Source of the DNA: Pseudomonadota bacterium
GTDB taxonomy: Bacteria; Pseudomonadota; Gammaproteobacteria; Burkholderiales; SG8-39
Reading direction: 5' to 3'
Length of the DNA: 64,000 nt
NCBI GenBank assembly: GCA_947455195.1
Contig: CANGMI010000004.1
Coordinates: 310,001-374,000, forward strand
Both the position numbers and the translations under genes were made by a program. Below the pieces are notes generated by a model. The model ran no database searches, was not told the DNA's origin, and saw nothing but the letters and a program-made list of their open reading frames with translations. This document shows, piece after piece, positions 10,179 to 19,949 of this stretch. Within the stretch, counting starts at the first letter, position 1. Every line of letters starts with the position of its first letter.

Positions 10179-11825
10179 CTAGGCCGTGCGACTCATCTCC
10201 TGCTCACGCAGACGAAAGCGCTGGATCTTGCCCGTGGCCGTCTTGGGCAACTCGGTCACGAACGCGATCTGACGTGGGTACTTGTAGGGGGCAATGCGGT
10301 CCTTCACGAACGCCTTCAGATCCGACTCGCTCGCTGTCGCGCCCACCTTCAGCACGACGAAGGCCTTGGTCTTCATCAGACCATCCACGTCGGGCACACC
10401 CACCACCGCTGCCTCGAGGACGGCCGGGTGCTGCACGAGTGTGGACTCCACCTCCACCGGGCTCACATAGATGCCGCTCACCTTGAGCATGTCGTCGCTG
10501 CGTCCGGCACAGGTATAGGACCCATCCGCATTGCGGATGTACTTGTCGCCGCTGCGCGTCCAGCCGCCCTGGAATGTCTCGCGACTCTTGGCGCGGTTGC
10601 CCCAGTACATCAGCGCCGCTGAGGGACCACTGATGTAGAGGTCGCCGGGTTCGCCATCAGGCACGGGCGTGCCATCGTCGGCACGCAACTCGATGTCGTA
10701 ACCGGGCACGGCCCAGCCCGTGCTGCCGTAGCGCACGCGCTCGGGGCGGTTGGAGATGAAAATGTGCAGCATCTCGGTTGACCCGATGCCATCCACGATG
10801 TCGACACCGAAATGCTCACGGAAGCGCTCGCCGATCTCGGCCGGCAGAGCCTCGCCCGCCGAGGAGACCAGTCGCAGCGCCACGGCCTCGCCGGGTGGCA
10901 ATGCGGGCGATGCCAGCATGCCGGCAAAACCCGTCGGTGCGCCGTAGAAGACGGTCGGGCGCGGTGCGCCTGCGTAGCCCACCAGCCGATCGAAGATGGC
11001 ATCGGGCGTGGCCCGACCGGCCATGAGCAGCACGGTTGCACCGACAGCCAGCGGAAAGGTAAGCGCATTGCCAAGGCCATAGGCAAAGAAGAGCTTGGCG
11101 GCCGAAAAGCAGACGTCGCTGGACGCAAGCCCCAACACCGCCTTGCCGTAGAGTTCGATCGTCCACCACGGGTTGACCTGCGAGTGCACCGTGCCCTTGG
11201 GGCGCCCGGTCGAACCCGACGAGTAGAGCCAGAAGGCCGGGTCATCGGCCCGGGTGCCGGCTGGTCGAGCCATTGGCGCGTGTGCCTCGATGAACGCGCT
11301 CATCTCGACCTCGTCCTGATCGAGCGGCGCAACGGGAGAGGAAACGACCAGCGCGTGCACCTCATGCTCGGACCGGGCCATCGCCGACTTGACCACCGGC
11401 ACAAGCGCACCCGAGACGAGAACGACCTGCGCCCGGGAATGCTCGAGCATGTAGGCGTAGTCATCGGCGGTGAGCAGCGTATTGACCGCCACAGGCACCG
11501 CACCGGCATAGATGGCGCCCAGGAAGGCGATCGGCCAGTCATTGCAATCCTGCATGAGCAGGAGCACACGTTCCTCGCGCCGGACACCCATCGCATGCAA
11601 CCCCGCTGCCAGACGACGCACGCGCTCGGCAAGTTCACCGTAGCGCAGCGTACCCCGGTCATCGATGAAGGCCGCGCGCGCCGGATGACCGGCATTGGTG
11701 TCCAGCAGATAGCCGGCAAAGTTGAACAGGCCGGTCGGCGCATCGTGTGCTACCGGCCCCCTCATCCCCTCCGGCAAATGCTGCGAGATGCCCCCGGTCG
11801 GTACGCCGGCAGTCCTTGCAATCAT
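10179..11825 (-). CDS. bclA: Benzoate-CoA ligase
   Basis: 548 aa from ATG 11825, with GGAGGGGGAG immediately upstream. It activates benzoate to benzoyl-CoA with ATP and CoA, the entry step of the box pathway. ANL superfamily motifs are clear: YSSGSTGRPKG (P-loop-like), YGAPTG, GIGSTEMLH (A5 region), SGDKY and RSDDMLKVSGIYVSP (hinge), ending with PKTATGKIQR, whose Lys is catalytic. The AKLFFAYGLGN segment is typical of benzoate and hydroxybenzoate-CoA ligases. It is the last gene of the minus-strand group boxD-bclA, 43 bp after boxD. Exact specificity for benzoate versus hydroxybenzoates is inferred from context. Confidence 0.93.
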   Translation of the reverse strand: MIARTAGVPTGGISQHLPEGMRGPVAHDAPTGLFNFAGYLLDTNAGHPARAAFIDDRGTLRYGELAERVRRLAAGLHAMGVRREERVLLLMQDCNDWPIAFLGAIYAGAVPVAVNTLLTADDYAYMLEHSRAQVVLVSGALVPVVKSAMARSEHEVHALVVSSPVAPLDQDEVEMSAFIEAHAPMARPAGTRADDPAFWLYSSGSTGRPKGTVHSQVNPWWTIELYGKAVLGLASSDVCFSAAKLFFAYGLGNALTFPLAVGATVLLMAGRATPDAIFDRLVGYAGAPRPTVFYGAPTGFAGMLASPALPPGEAVALRLVSSAGEALPAEIGERFREHFGVDIVDGIGSTEMLHIFISNRPERVRYGSTGWAVPGYDIELRADDGTPVPDGEPGDLYISGPSAALMYWGNRAKSRETFQGGWTRSGDKYIRNADGSYTCAGRSDDMLKVSGIYVSPVEVESTLVQHPAVLEAAVVGVPDVDGLMKTKAFVVLKVGATASESDLKAFVKDRIAPYKYPRQIAFVTELPKTATGKIQRFRLREQEMSRTA

Positions 11826-11868
11826 CGTCTCCCCCTCCACGAAAGGCACGCCCTCGAGGGCGCTGCCA

Positions 11869-13419
11869 TCAGATGCCCATCGATGTGATCACACCCGGTG
11901 CACCCTGCACCACCGCGCGACGGTGATAGAACCCGAGCGCCCGCAACCCGCCCAACTCTTCGCCGCCCCCGGCACGCCCGGGGCCCCCGTGCATCGATTG
12001 CGGCATCACGTTGCCGTGCCCGGTATGAAGTGCCGCAACGCTCGGGCTCACCACATGCACGCGTCCATGGCTGTCGGCAAGATCGAGCGCCATGCGAGCC
12101 AGAGCGTCCTCATCGGGCCCATAGAGCGACACCACCAGAGAGCCCTCGCCGCGCCGCGCCAGGTGCGCAGCGTGCGCCGTATCGCGGTACGGCATCAGCG
12201 TGGCAACCGGACCGAACACCTCGATGTCGTGCACAAGCGATGCGGCATCCGGATCGCGCACACCCAGCAGCGTCGGACCCACACAACAGGCAACGGTCGG
12301 ATCGGCGTCGACCAGTCCTGCCTGGGCCCCATCGTGAATGACATTCCCTTCGCGAGCGAGTTGCTCGATACCGGCGCGCACGGCGTCGTACTGGGCGCGG
12401 TTCACGAGCGCGCCCATGCGCACCGTGCTGTTGCGCGGATTTCCGACCACCGTCTTCGCCAGACGGGCCGCAATGGCCTCGGCAGCCGCGTCGTGCAGTT
12501 GGACCGGCACGAAGGCACGCCGGATGGCCGTGCACTTCTGGCCTGACTTCACGGTCATCTCGCGCGCCACCTCCTTCACGAACGCATCGAAGGTCGGACT
12601 ACCCGGGGCATCGCCAGGCATGAGGATGGCCGAATTGACGCTGTCGGCTTCAATGTTCACCCGCACCGAACGTCGTGCAATGGCCGGATGCTGCCGGATG
12701 ATTGCTGCGGTGTCGGCCGAACCGGTGAAGGAGACGAGATCGAAGGGCTGCAGGGCATCGAGCAGTCCGGCCGAACTCCCGCAGATCACCGACAGGGCGC
12801 CGGCCGGCAGGATGCCAGCGTCGATCACATCCTTCACCATGCGCTGCGTGAGCCATGCGGTCGCGGTGGCCGGCTTGACGATCACCGGCACGCCCGACAG
12901 AAGCGCTGGTGCGGCCTTCTCCCAGAGACCCCAGGCCGGAAAATTGAACGCGTTGATGAAGAGCGCGACGCCCCGCGTGGGCACCTGCACGTGCTGGCTC
13001 TGGAAGCTTTCGTCCTTGCCGAGTCGCACCGCCTCGCCGTCAATCAGGTGGCGCGTATCGCCCAGTCGGGCCGCCATGCGGGCATAGGTCGACACGGTGT
13101 AGATCGCCCCGTCGATGTCGACAGCAGAATCGGACTTCACGGTGCCGCTGTTGGCACACGCGATGGCATCGTAGGCCTCGCGATGCGACTGGAGCACCCG
13201 GGCGATGGCACCCAGCAATTCGCCCCGTTCACGGCAGGTGAGCGCGCGCAGGGCCGTCCCGCCCACTTCGCGCGCGAAGGCAAACGCCGACGCAAGATCG
13301 ATCCCGCCGGCATCGACACGCACCAGCGTATCGCCCAGTACCGGGTCGATCAGGGCAACACCGGGGCCTGTGCCATGCACCCAGCCGCCAGCCACATGAT
13401 TGGGCAAGAGTTCGCTCAT
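11869..13419 (-). CDS. boxD: 3,4-dehydroadipyl-CoA semialdehyde dehydrogenase BoxD
   Basis: 516 aa of the aldehyde dehydrogenase fold, closest in style to PaaZ N-domains and BoxD. Visible motifs are FINAFNFPAWGLWEKAAPALLSGVPVIVKPA (cofactor strand), SFTGSADTA, the Glu-bearing NIEADSVNS and the catalytic Cys in VKSGQKCTAIRR. BoxD oxidises the semialdehyde released by BoxC to 3,4-dehydroadipyl-CoA with NADP+. The C-terminal QSMHGGPGRAGGGEELGG segment is characteristic of this subgroup. It is on the opposite strand from boxCBA, between the DUF4863 gene and bclA. Confidence 0.93.
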   Translation of the reverse strand: MSELLPNHVAGGWVHGTGPGVALIDPVLGDTLVRVDAGGIDLASAFAFAREVGGTALRALTCRERGELLGAIARVLQSHREAYDAIACANSGTVKSDSAVDIDGAIYTVSTYARMAARLGDTRHLIDGEAVRLGKDESFQSQHVQVPTRGVALFINAFNFPAWGLWEKAAPALLSGVPVIVKPATATAWLTQRMVKDVIDAGILPAGALSVICGSSAGLLDALQPFDLVSFTGSADTAAIIRQHPAIARRSVRVNIEADSVNSAILMPGDAPGSPTFDAFVKEVAREMTVKSGQKCTAIRRAFVPVQLHDAAAEAIAARLAKTVVGNPRNSTVRMGALVNRAQYDAVRAGIEQLAREGNVIHDGAQAGLVDADPTVACCVGPTLLGVRDPDAASLVHDIEVFGPVATLMPYRDTAHAAHLARRGEGSLVVSLYGPDEDALARMALDLADSHGRVHVVSPSVAALHTGHGNVMPQSMHGGPGRAGGGEELGGLRALGFYHRRAVVQGAPGVITSMGI

Positions 13420-13512
13420 CGATCCATCACCGCCTGTTGTCGGACATCATGGCAATTCCCGGGGTATGGCACGGATCGCGCAACACCCGGAGCACTCAAC
13501 GCAACTGAACAC

Positions 13513-14007
13513 TCAACTGAACCTTATCTGGCCTGAAGGCAGCAGGTAGAGCACCAGTGCCCTGCCCGCGCTCACCGTCGGGCTGTGTGCACTTCCCGGG
13601 CCATAGACCACCCAGCCCGCACCACGGCCGTCAAAGAGGGCCCCCTCGGTCTGGGGCATCACGAAATCGATTTCACCGAGCGGATGAACATGGTGCGGCC
13701 CGGCAATATCGGCCATGTCGACCACGTCCACCGAGAATCCGGCGAGCATCGGGTCAGGCTTGAAGATCCGGCCATAGCGAATGCCCGCCGCCTCGCGAGC
13801 ACAGAGCCAGCCAGCCGCGACGCCCGCCCTGCAAGACTCGAACAAGGCGGTACCGGCCGGCGTCTGAGGGCCATACGTGTGGTGGAGCCACGCCTCGAGC
13901 GATGCATCGAAGGGCCGCTCGGCAATGGCCTGAGCGATCGGCGCGATCAGTTCACGCAGGTCATCCGGGGTCAGGGAGTCCCCGCTCGTTGAAGGCGTAT
14001 CGTGCAT
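13513..14007 (-). CDS. DUF4863 family protein of box clusters
   Basis: 164 aa from ATG 14007; an in-frame TTG at 14064 would add 19 residues. I recognise it as the DUF4863 type commonly found in betaproteobacterial box clusters. It has an N-terminal helical part, then a cupin-like half with GPHHVHPLGEIDFVMP, whose clustered His and Glu could bind a metal, and a terminal VLYLLPSGQIRF strand. Its biochemical role is not established to my knowledge. It is first in the minus-strand group leading to boxD and bclA and is divergent from boxR, which fits control by BoxR. Confidence 0.8.
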   Translation of the reverse strand: MHDTPSTSGDSLTPDDLRELIAPIAQAIAERPFDASLEAWLHHTYGPQTPAGTALFESCRAGVAAGWLCAREAAGIRYGRIFKPDPMLAGFSVDVVDMADIAGPHHVHPLGEIDFVMPQTEGALFDGRGAGWVVYGPGSAHSPTVSAGRALVLYLLPSGQIRFS

Positions 14008-14164
14008 TGGCTGGATCACTCGCTTGTCGTACGGGTGTCTGATGGGAAAGGGGCTCGTTGCCAAGGGTGCTCGTTGCTGGTACGGCGCGTTGCACTCGAC
14101 GCTTGTTGCACCTCAGAACTTGCAGTATTCTGCCTGTCTGAACAGTAAAGCCCCAAAGACACTC
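14008..14164. promoter_or_regulatory. Divergent DUF4863/boxR promoter region with TGCA half-sites
   Basis: A 157-bp gap between divergent starts. It contains TGCA at 14107-14110 and 14121-14124, within GTTGCACC and CTTGCAG, 14 bp apart. TGCA elements recur in the boxR-boxC gap, so these may be BoxR sites that autoregulate boxR and control the minus-strand genes. Spacing differs from the boxC site, and no clear -35/-10 pair was identified, so this is tentative. Confidence 0.35.
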
Positions 14165-15160
14165 ATGTCAAGCACTATATTGCCAGCAGCAGCGAGCGGG
14201 CTGGCAGCGTCCGACACCGTCGCGGGCACAACGGCGCCCGACTCGCTGCCGGCCGAACGAACCGGTACGGCCCGCGATCCCTTCCTGACCCGATTGGGTG
14301 AGCAGGTGCGCGCACTGCGCGCGCGCGCAGGCATGACCCGAAAGGCACTCTCTCAGGCAACCGGCGTGTCGGAGCGGCATCTGGCCAACCTCGAATATGG
14401 CAGTGGCAACGCTTCCATTCTGATTCTGCTGTCGGTTGCGCAGGCGCTGCACTGCCCGCTGGCAGACCTGCTGGGCGACACGAGCATGCACTCGGCCGAG
14501 TGGCTGCTCATCCGCGACATGCTGCAAGGCTGTGATGAAGCCACCCTGCGCAAGCTTCGCGTCAGCATTGGCGAACAACTCGGCCGTGGTGGGGCGCACG
14601 GCGAAGGACTGCACCCTCGCAGCCGGCGCATCGCCCTCATCGGACTGCGCGGCGCCGGCAAGACCACGCTCGGGACCATGCTGGCCGAGGACCTCGACTG
14701 CCCGTTCATCGAACTGAGCCGCGAGATCGAGAAGTTCGCCGGCTGCAGCGTGAGCGAGATCCAGGCCCTCTATGGCCAGAGCGCCTATCGCCGTCACGAG
14801 CGGCGTGCACTGGAAGAAACCATCCAGGCCTATCCGGCGGCCGTCATAGCGACGCCCGGGGGCATCGTCTCGGAACCGGGCACTTTCAACCTGCTGCTCG
14901 CCCACTGCAGCACCATCTGGTTGCAGGCCTCCCCCGAAGACCACATGAACCGCGTACTGGCGCAAGGAGACACCCGCCCGATCACCGCCAGCGGCGAGGC
15001 GATGCAGGACCTGAAGGCCATCCTCACCGGGCGCGCGCCTTTCTACGCGAAGGCCGAACATGCCGTGGATACCAGCGCGGCTCCGTTGCCGGACACCTTT
15101 GCCGCGGTGCAGGCCTGTGCACGACGCATCCTGCAGGGCGAGGGATTCGACAGGCAATAA
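14165..15160 (+). CDS. boxR: BoxR transcriptional repressor (XRE HTH fused to shikimate-kinase-like domain)
   Basis: 331 aa from ATG 14165; the longer open frame from 14024 lacks family similarity. The N-terminal XRE helix-turn-helix spans about 43-105 (LGEQVRALRARAGMTRKALS). A linker leads to a shikimate-kinase-like domain from about 155, with Walker A GLRGAGKTT (160-168) and ELSREIE. In Azoarcus/Aromatoleum BoxR and BzdR, this C-terminal domain senses benzoyl-CoA and relieves repression. The gene is directly upstream of boxC and divergent from the DUF4863/boxD/bclA group, so it can control both arms. Confidence 0.95.
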   Translation: MSSTILPAAASGLAASDTVAGTTAPDSLPAERTGTARDPFLTRLGEQVRALRARAGMTRKALSQATGVSERHLANLEYGSGNASILILLSVAQALHCPLADLLGDTSMHSAEWLLIRDMLQGCDEATLRKLRVSIGEQLGRGGAHGEGLHPRSRRIALIGLRGAGKTTLGTMLAEDLDCPFIELSREIEKFAGCSVSEIQALYGQSAYRRHERRALEETIQAYPAAVIATPGGIVSEPGTFNLLLAHCSTIWLQASPEDHMNRVLAQGDTRPITASGEAMQDLKAILTGRAPFYAKAEHAVDTSAAPLPDTFAAVQACARRILQGEGFDRQ

Positions 15161-15206
15161 AGTGCACATTAAGGTTGTGTCGCCCGAAAAAGTGCATTAT
15201 CATGCA
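15161..15206 (+). promoter_or_regulatory. Candidate boxCBA promoter with overlapping BoxR operator
   Basis: A -35-like TTGTGT (15175-15180), a 17-bp spacer and a -10-like TATCAT (15198-15203) form a plausible sigma-70 promoter. Overlapping it is TGCATTATCATGCA (15193-15206), two TGCA half-sites on the -10. An AAAGTGCA repeat occurs at 15159-15166 and again at 15189-15196, exactly 30 bp or about three helical turns apart. This arrangement fits repression by a dimeric XRE protein such as BoxR. Assignment to BoxR is by position. Confidence 0.55.
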
Positions 15207-15343
15207 TTTCAGTCGTCGCTCGGCGGTCTGCGTTTGTCAGACGAAGACCGGGGGCGATCCGAAACGAACGCACCGTTGAGCCTCCCTTCAAAACGACCCT
15301 GCCCCCAGGCCTCAGCCCCGGGCACAACCTCAAGGAAGTCTTC

Positions 15344-17002
15344 GTGACCGATAACGCACGCGTCGATTACCAGACCGAACCCGCAGCGTACCGCCATTGG
15401 CGCCTCAGCTTCGAGGGCCCGGTTGCCACGCTCACCGCCGACTTCGACGAGAACGCCGGCCTGCGCCCCGGCTACAAGCTGAAGCTGAACAGCTACGACC
15501 TCGGGGTCGACATCGAACTGCATGACGCGGTCAATCGCATCCGATTCGAACACCCCGAAGTGCGCACGGTCGTCCTCACCAGTGCGAAGGACAAGATTTT
15601 CTGCTCAGGGGCGAACATCTACATGCTGGGCGTCTCCAGTCATGCCTGGAAGGTGAACTTCTGCAAGTTCACCAACGAGACGCGCAATGGTCTTGAAGAC
15701 TCCTCGGCACACAGCGGCCTGAAGTTTCTGGCTGCCGTCAATGGCGCCTGCGCCGGTGGCGGTTACGAGTTGGCCCTCGCATGTGATGAAATCCTGCTGG
15801 TCGATGACCGCGGAAGCGCGGTGAGCCTGCCCGAGGTACCGCTGCTCGGTGTACTCCCCGGCACGGGCGGCCTCACGCGACTCACCGACAAGCGCCACGT
15901 GCGTCACGACCTGGCAGACATCTTCTGCACGACCAGTGAAGGTGTGCGTGGCCAGAAGGCCAAGGACTGGCGACTGGTTGACGAGATCGCGCGGCCTGCC
16001 CAGTTTGCGGCACGGGTCAAGGAGCGCGCGCTCGAACTCGCGCAATCGAGCGACCGTCCGGCCGATGCGCCCGGCGTTGCGCTGAAGCCAATCAACCGGC
16101 GCATCGAGGCCGATGCACTGCATTACACGCACGTGAGCGTGACGATCGACAGGGCGCAGCGCGCGGCCACTTTCACGGTGCGCGCCCCGCAGGGCGTGCA
16201 ACCGGGTGCCATCGCCGACATCCTTGCAGCCGGTGCTGACTGGTACCCGCTGGCGCTGGCGCGAGAACTGGATGATGCCATCCTGTCGATGCGTACCAAC
16301 GAACTCGATATCGGGCTGTGGCTGATGAAGACCTCGGGTGACGCCGGCGCGGTACTCGCCATGGACCAGACCCTCCTCGCGCACCGCGAGCACTGGCTCG
16401 TTCGCGAGACGATCGGCCTGCTGCGTCGTACGCTGTCGCGCATCGACGTGTCCTCGCGCAGCCTGTTTGCGCTGATCGAACCGGGCTCGTGCTTTGCCGG
16501 TACCTTCCTCGAACTCGCCCTCGCCTGCGACCGCACCTATCAACTTGCCCTCCCCGATGAGCCAGGCCGCGCGCCGACGATCGTGCTTGGCGAGGCGAAC
16601 GACGGCCTCTACCCGATGGCCACCGGTCAGAGCCGGCTGCAACGACGCTTCTACGATGAGGCTGAGGCCATGGCCGCGGCTCGTGCGCTCATCGGTACGC
16701 CGCTCGATGCGGATGCCGCGTTCAAGGCCGGCCTCGTCACGAGCAACCCCGATGACATCGACTGGGCCGACGAGACGCGCCTCGCCATGGAGGAGCGTGC
16801 TGCGATGAGCCCTGACGCCCTCACTGGCCTGGAGGCGAACCTTCGCTTCAATGGCCCCGAGAACATGAGCACACGCGTCTTCGGTCGTCTCACTGCCTGG
16901 CAGAACTGGATCTTCCAGCGCCCGAACGCCGTCGGCGAAAAGGGTGCGCTGAAGATCTATGGCAAGGGCGTGAAGGCCGCCTTCGACTGGAACCGGGTCT
17001 GA
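15344..17002 (+). CDS. boxC: 2,3-epoxybenzoyl-CoA dihydrolase (benzoyl-CoA-dihydrodiol lyase) BoxC
   Basis: 552 aa from GTG 15344, with AAGGAAG 6 bp upstream. BoxC opens 2,3-epoxybenzoyl-CoA hydrolytically to 3,4-dehydroadipyl-CoA semialdehyde and formate. It has two crotonase-like halves. The first shows TSAKDKIFCSGANIYML, AVNGACAGGGYELALACDEI (oxyanion hole) and LPEVPLLGVLPGTGG. The second shows ALIEPGSCFAGTFLELALACDR. Length matches characterised BoxC proteins of about 550 aa. It is first in the boxC-boxB-boxA transcription unit behind the putative BoxR operator. Confidence 0.97.
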   Translation: MTDNARVDYQTEPAAYRHWRLSFEGPVATLTADFDENAGLRPGYKLKLNSYDLGVDIELHDAVNRIRFEHPEVRTVVLTSAKDKIFCSGANIYMLGVSSHAWKVNFCKFTNETRNGLEDSSAHSGLKFLAAVNGACAGGGYELALACDEILLVDDRGSAVSLPEVPLLGVLPGTGGLTRLTDKRHVRHDLADIFCTTSEGVRGQKAKDWRLVDEIARPAQFAARVKERALELAQSSDRPADAPGVALKPINRRIEADALHYTHVSVTIDRAQRAATFTVRAPQGVQPGAIADILAAGADWYPLALARELDDAILSMRTNELDIGLWLMKTSGDAGAVLAMDQTLLAHREHWLVRETIGLLRRTLSRIDVSSRSLFALIEPGSCFAGTFLELALACDRTYQLALPDEPGRAPTIVLGEANDGLYPMATGQSRLQRRFYDEAEAMAAARALIGTPLDADAAFKAGLVTSNPDDIDWADETRLAMEERAAMSPDALTGLEANLRFNGPENMSTRVFGRLTAWQNWIFQRPNAVGEKGALKIYGKGVKAAFDWNRV

Positions 17003-17096
17003 TCCGGCCCGACCCCGCACGCACCGGCAACACGCCTCCCATCTGCCCTACCGCATCTGCGTCACCTCAATTCGCGCCATCCCACTGGAGAACACC

Positions 17097-18524
17097 ATGT
17101 CGAGCATCAACTACAGCGACAAGATTCCGAACAACGTCAACCTGTCGGAAGACCGCGCCCTGCAACGCGCTCTCGAGCAGTGGCAGCCCAACTATCTGGC
17201 CTGGTGGAACGATATGGGCCCCGAGGGCTCGCAGGACTTCGATGTCTACCTGCGCACGGCAGTGAGCGTCGATCCGCAGGGCTGGGCGCAGTTCGGCCAT
17301 GTGAAGATGCCCGATTACCGCTGGGGCATCTTTCTGAATCCGGCCGAGCACGACCGCAAGATCCACTTCGGTGACCACAAGGGGGAGGCCGCCTGGCAGG
17401 ACGTGCCCGGCGAACACCGCGCCAATCTGCGCCGCATCATCGTCACCCAGGGCGACACTGAGCCAGCGAGCGTCGAGCAGCAGCGCCACCTCGGACTGAC
17501 CTGCCCGAGCCAGTACGACCTTCGCAATCTCTTCCAGGTGAATGTCGAGGAAGGTCGCCACCTGTGGGCCATGGTGTATCTGCTGCACAAGTACTTCGGT
17601 CGCGATGGGCGCGAGGAAGGCGAGGCGCTTCTCGAACGGCGCAGCGGGCAGCAGGACAACCCACGCATCCTGCAAGCCTTCAATGAACCGACCCCTGACT
17701 GGTTGTCATTCTTCATGTTCACCTACTTCACCGACCGCGACGGCAAGTTCCAGTTGTGCGCGCTCGCCGAGAGCAGCTTCGACCCGCTCGCGCGGACCAC
17801 GAAGTTCATGCTCACCGAAGAGGCCCACCACATGTTCGTGGGCGAGAGCGGCATCAGCCGCGTCATCCAGCGCACCTGCGCCGCGATGAACCAGTTGCGC
17901 ACCGATGACCCGCGGACGCTGCGCGAAGCCGGCGTGATCGACCTGCCGACCATCCAGCGCTATCTGAACTTCCACTTCAGCGTCACGATCGACCTCTTCG
18001 GCGCCGACGAGAGCAGTAATGCAGCCACCTTCTACAGCAGCGGCCTGAAGGGCCGCTACGAAGAAGGCAAGCGCAACGACGATCACACGCTCCACGGTCA
18101 GACCTACCGGGTGCTGGGCGTCAAGGAGGGCAAGCTGGTCGAACGTGAGGTGCCGATGCTCAACGCCCTCAACGAAGTGCTGCGCGATGACTACATCCGC
18201 GACAGCATTGGCGGTGTGGAGCGCTGGAACCGGGTCATCGAGAAGGCGGGCATCGCATTCCGGCTGCGTGCCCCGCACAAGGCCTTCCATCGCAACATCG
18301 GCTCGCTCGCCGGCATACGGGTTTCACCCGAGGGTCAGGTCGTCAGCCAGGCCGAGTGGAATGCCAACGTCGACAACTGGCTGCCCAGCACCGGCGATCG
18401 CGCCTTCGTGGCAAGCCTGATGGGCCGTGTGGTCGAGCCCGGTCGCTTCGCCAACTGGATCGCGCCGCCCGCCCTGGGCATCAACCGCCAGGCGGCCGAT
18501 TTCGAATACATTCGCTTCAACTGA
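17097..18524 (+). CDS. boxB: Benzoyl-CoA 2,3-epoxidase catalytic subunit BoxB
   Basis: 475 aa with a TGGAG site before the ATG. BoxB is a class I diiron epoxidase that uses O2 and electrons from BoxA to make 2,3-epoxybenzoyl-CoA. The diiron ligand region is visible in [24 protein letters not shown] (Glu and His), then [29 protein letters not shown] (Glu, EEAHH). Length and the opening [23 protein letters not shown] agree with the family. It lies 94 bp after boxC and 26 bp before boxA. Confidence 0.97.
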   Translation: MSSINYSDKIPNNVNLSEDRALQRALEQWQPNYLAWWNDMGPEGSQDFDVYLRTAVSVDPQGWAQFGHVKMPDYRWGIFLNPAEHDRKIHFGDHKGEAAWQDVPGEHRANLRRIIVTQGDTEPASVEQQRHLGLTCPSQYDLRNLFQVNVEEGRHLWAMVYLLHKYFGRDGREEGEALLERRSGQQDNPRILQAFNEPTPDWLSFFMFTYFTDRDGKFQLCALAESSFDPLARTTKFMLTEEAHHMFVGESGISRVIQRTCAAMNQLRTDDPRTLREAGVIDLPTIQRYLNFHFSVTIDLFGADESSNAATFYSSGLKGRYEEGKRNDDHTLHGQTYRVLGVKEGKLVEREVPMLNALNEVLRDDYIRDSIGGVERWNRVIEKAGIAFRLRAPHKAFHRNIGSLAGIRVSPEGQVVSQAEWNANVDNWLPSTGDRAFVASLMGRVVEPGRFANWIAPPALGINRQAADFEYIRFN

Positions 18525-18550
18525 ACCACAGCAGCGCAAGGAGGCACCCC

Positions 18551-19870
18551 ATGGGGCAGTCGGACATCGCCTTGATCAGGCAACACCTGATCGATCCGGA
18601 GATCTGCATTCGCTGCAACACTTGCGAGGCCACGTGCCCTGTGGGTGCCATCACGCATGACTCGCGCAACTACGTGGTAGACGCCGAGAAGTGCAACCTC
18701 TGCATGGCCTGCGTGCCCCCCTGCCCGACGGGGAGCATCGACAACTGGCGCTCGATGCCCAAGGCACGTGCCTGGCCGATCGAGGACCAACTGCAGTGGG
18801 ACAGCCTTCCCGATGAACTCTCGCCGGAAGAACTTGGCGTGGCAGTTCAGTCGGACACGACGGTTGCAGGCCAGGGCAATGCCGCGAGCGAATCGGGTCA
18901 CGCCGTGACGGGTAGCGACGGTACGGCGCTTGCCGATCGAACCGCGGGGCATGCGAGCGCCACAACGCCTGGCAATTGGGGTTCGACACTCCCTCCCTGG
19001 TCGGCAGCGCACCCGTACACCAACCTCTACGGGCCACGCTCGACAACGCGTGCCGTCACCGCAACGGTAGCAGGCAATGTGCGGGTGACCGCCGCCGGAC
19101 GCGAGTACGATACCCACCACATCGTGCTCGACTTTGGCGCCACGCCGTTCCCGGTGCTTGAGGGCCAGAGCATCGGCATCGTGCCACCGGGCAGTGATGC
19201 CGACGGTCGCCCGCATCACCCGCGCCAATACTCGATATCGAGTCCGCGCAACGGCGAGAGGCCCGGCTACAACAATCTGTCACTCACCGTGAAACGGGTG
19301 CTGACCGATCACGAGGGACGACCGGTACGGGGCGTTGCCAGCAACTTCCTGTGCGACCTCGCCGTGGGTGACACGGTGACGGTAACCGGCCCCTTCGGCG
19401 CGAGCTTTCTCATGCCGAATCATCCGCGCAGTCACATCGTGATGATCTGCACCGGCACAGGCAGTGCCCCGATGCGCGCGATGACGGAATGGCGCCGACG
19501 CCAGCGCAGTACGGGCTCGTTCGAGGGCAGCAAGCTCATGCTCTTCTTCGGTGCCCGGTCGCAGGAAGAGTTGCCCTACTTTGGTCCGCTGCAGAAACTG
19601 CCGCATGACTTCATCGACATCAATCTGGCGTTCAGCCGTACGCCGGGCCAACCGCGCCGGCATGTGCAGGATGTGATGCGCGAGCGTGCAGCCGACCTGG
19701 CGCCCCTTCTGTCCAACCCCGATGCCTTTTTCTACGTCTGCGGCCTGAAGGCCATGGAAGAAGGCGTCATGCTCGCCCTGCAGGAGATCGCGCGGGCGGC
19801 TCAACTGGACTGGCAGGCCACTGCCGAGTCGATGAAGCGCGACGGCCGACTGCACCTGGAAACCTACTGA
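18551..19870 (+). CDS. boxA: Benzoyl-CoA epoxidase reductase subunit BoxA
   Basis: 439 aa from ATG 18551, with AAGGAGG upstream. It passes electrons from NADPH through FAD to BoxB. The N-terminus carries two [4Fe-4S] motifs, C19/C22/C25/C29 ([12 protein letters not shown]) and C48/C51/C54/C58 ([12 protein letters not shown]). A variable low-complexity linker spans about residues 85-150. A ferredoxin-NADP reductase domain follows, with [11 protein letters not shown] (FAD), [13 protein letters not shown] (NADP) and [13 protein letters not shown] near the end. It is the last gene of boxCBA and is followed by a strong hairpin at 19917. Confidence 0.97.
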   Translation: MGQSDIALIRQHLIDPEICIRCNTCEATCPVGAITHDSRNYVVDAEKCNLCMACVPPCPTGSIDNWRSMPKARAWPIEDQLQWDSLPDELSPEELGVAVQSDTTVAGQGNAASESGHAVTGSDGTALADRTAGHASATTPGNWGSTLPPWSAAHPYTNLYGPRSTTRAVTATVAGNVRVTAAGREYDTHHIVLDFGATPFPVLEGQSIGIVPPGSDADGRPHHPRQYSISSPRNGERPGYNNLSLTVKRVLTDHEGRPVRGVASNFLCDLAVGDTVTVTGPFGASFLMPNHPRSHIVMICTGTGSAPMRAMTEWRRRQRSTGSFEGSKLMLFFGARSQEELPYFGPLQKLPHDFIDINLAFSRTPGQPRRHVQDVMRERAADLAPLLSNPDAFFYVCGLKAMEEGVMLALQEIARAAQLDWQATAESMKRDGRLHLETY

Positions 19871-19916
19871 AGCCTCGCAGGCTCGCGGACCCGCAGACTC
19901 CCGAGCGGTGAGCGCC

Positions 19917-19942
19917 GTGCCTGCGGTCAGGGCCGCAGGCAC
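19917..19942. terminator. Hairpin between convergent boxA and permease genes
   Basis: A perfect 10-bp stem, GTGCCTGCGG (19917-19926) with CCGCAGGCAC (19933-19942) and a 6-nt loop, lies 46 bp after the boxA stop and 7 bp before the end of the convergent permease gene. No U-run follows on either side. The position between converging genes suggests a bidirectional terminator or transcript-end stabiliser. Confidence 0.6.
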
Positions 19943-19949
19943 CCACCAG

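Noticed and set aside
14024-14164. N-terminal extension of boxR by 47 residues
   Set aside because: The extension overlaps the divergent promoter region and has no similarity to BoxR N-termini; ATG 14165 fits the family.
15605-17020. A 471-codon open frame antisense to boxC
   Set aside because: Covers the crotonase motifs of boxC in reverse; composition is typical of a shadow frame with no ribosome site.
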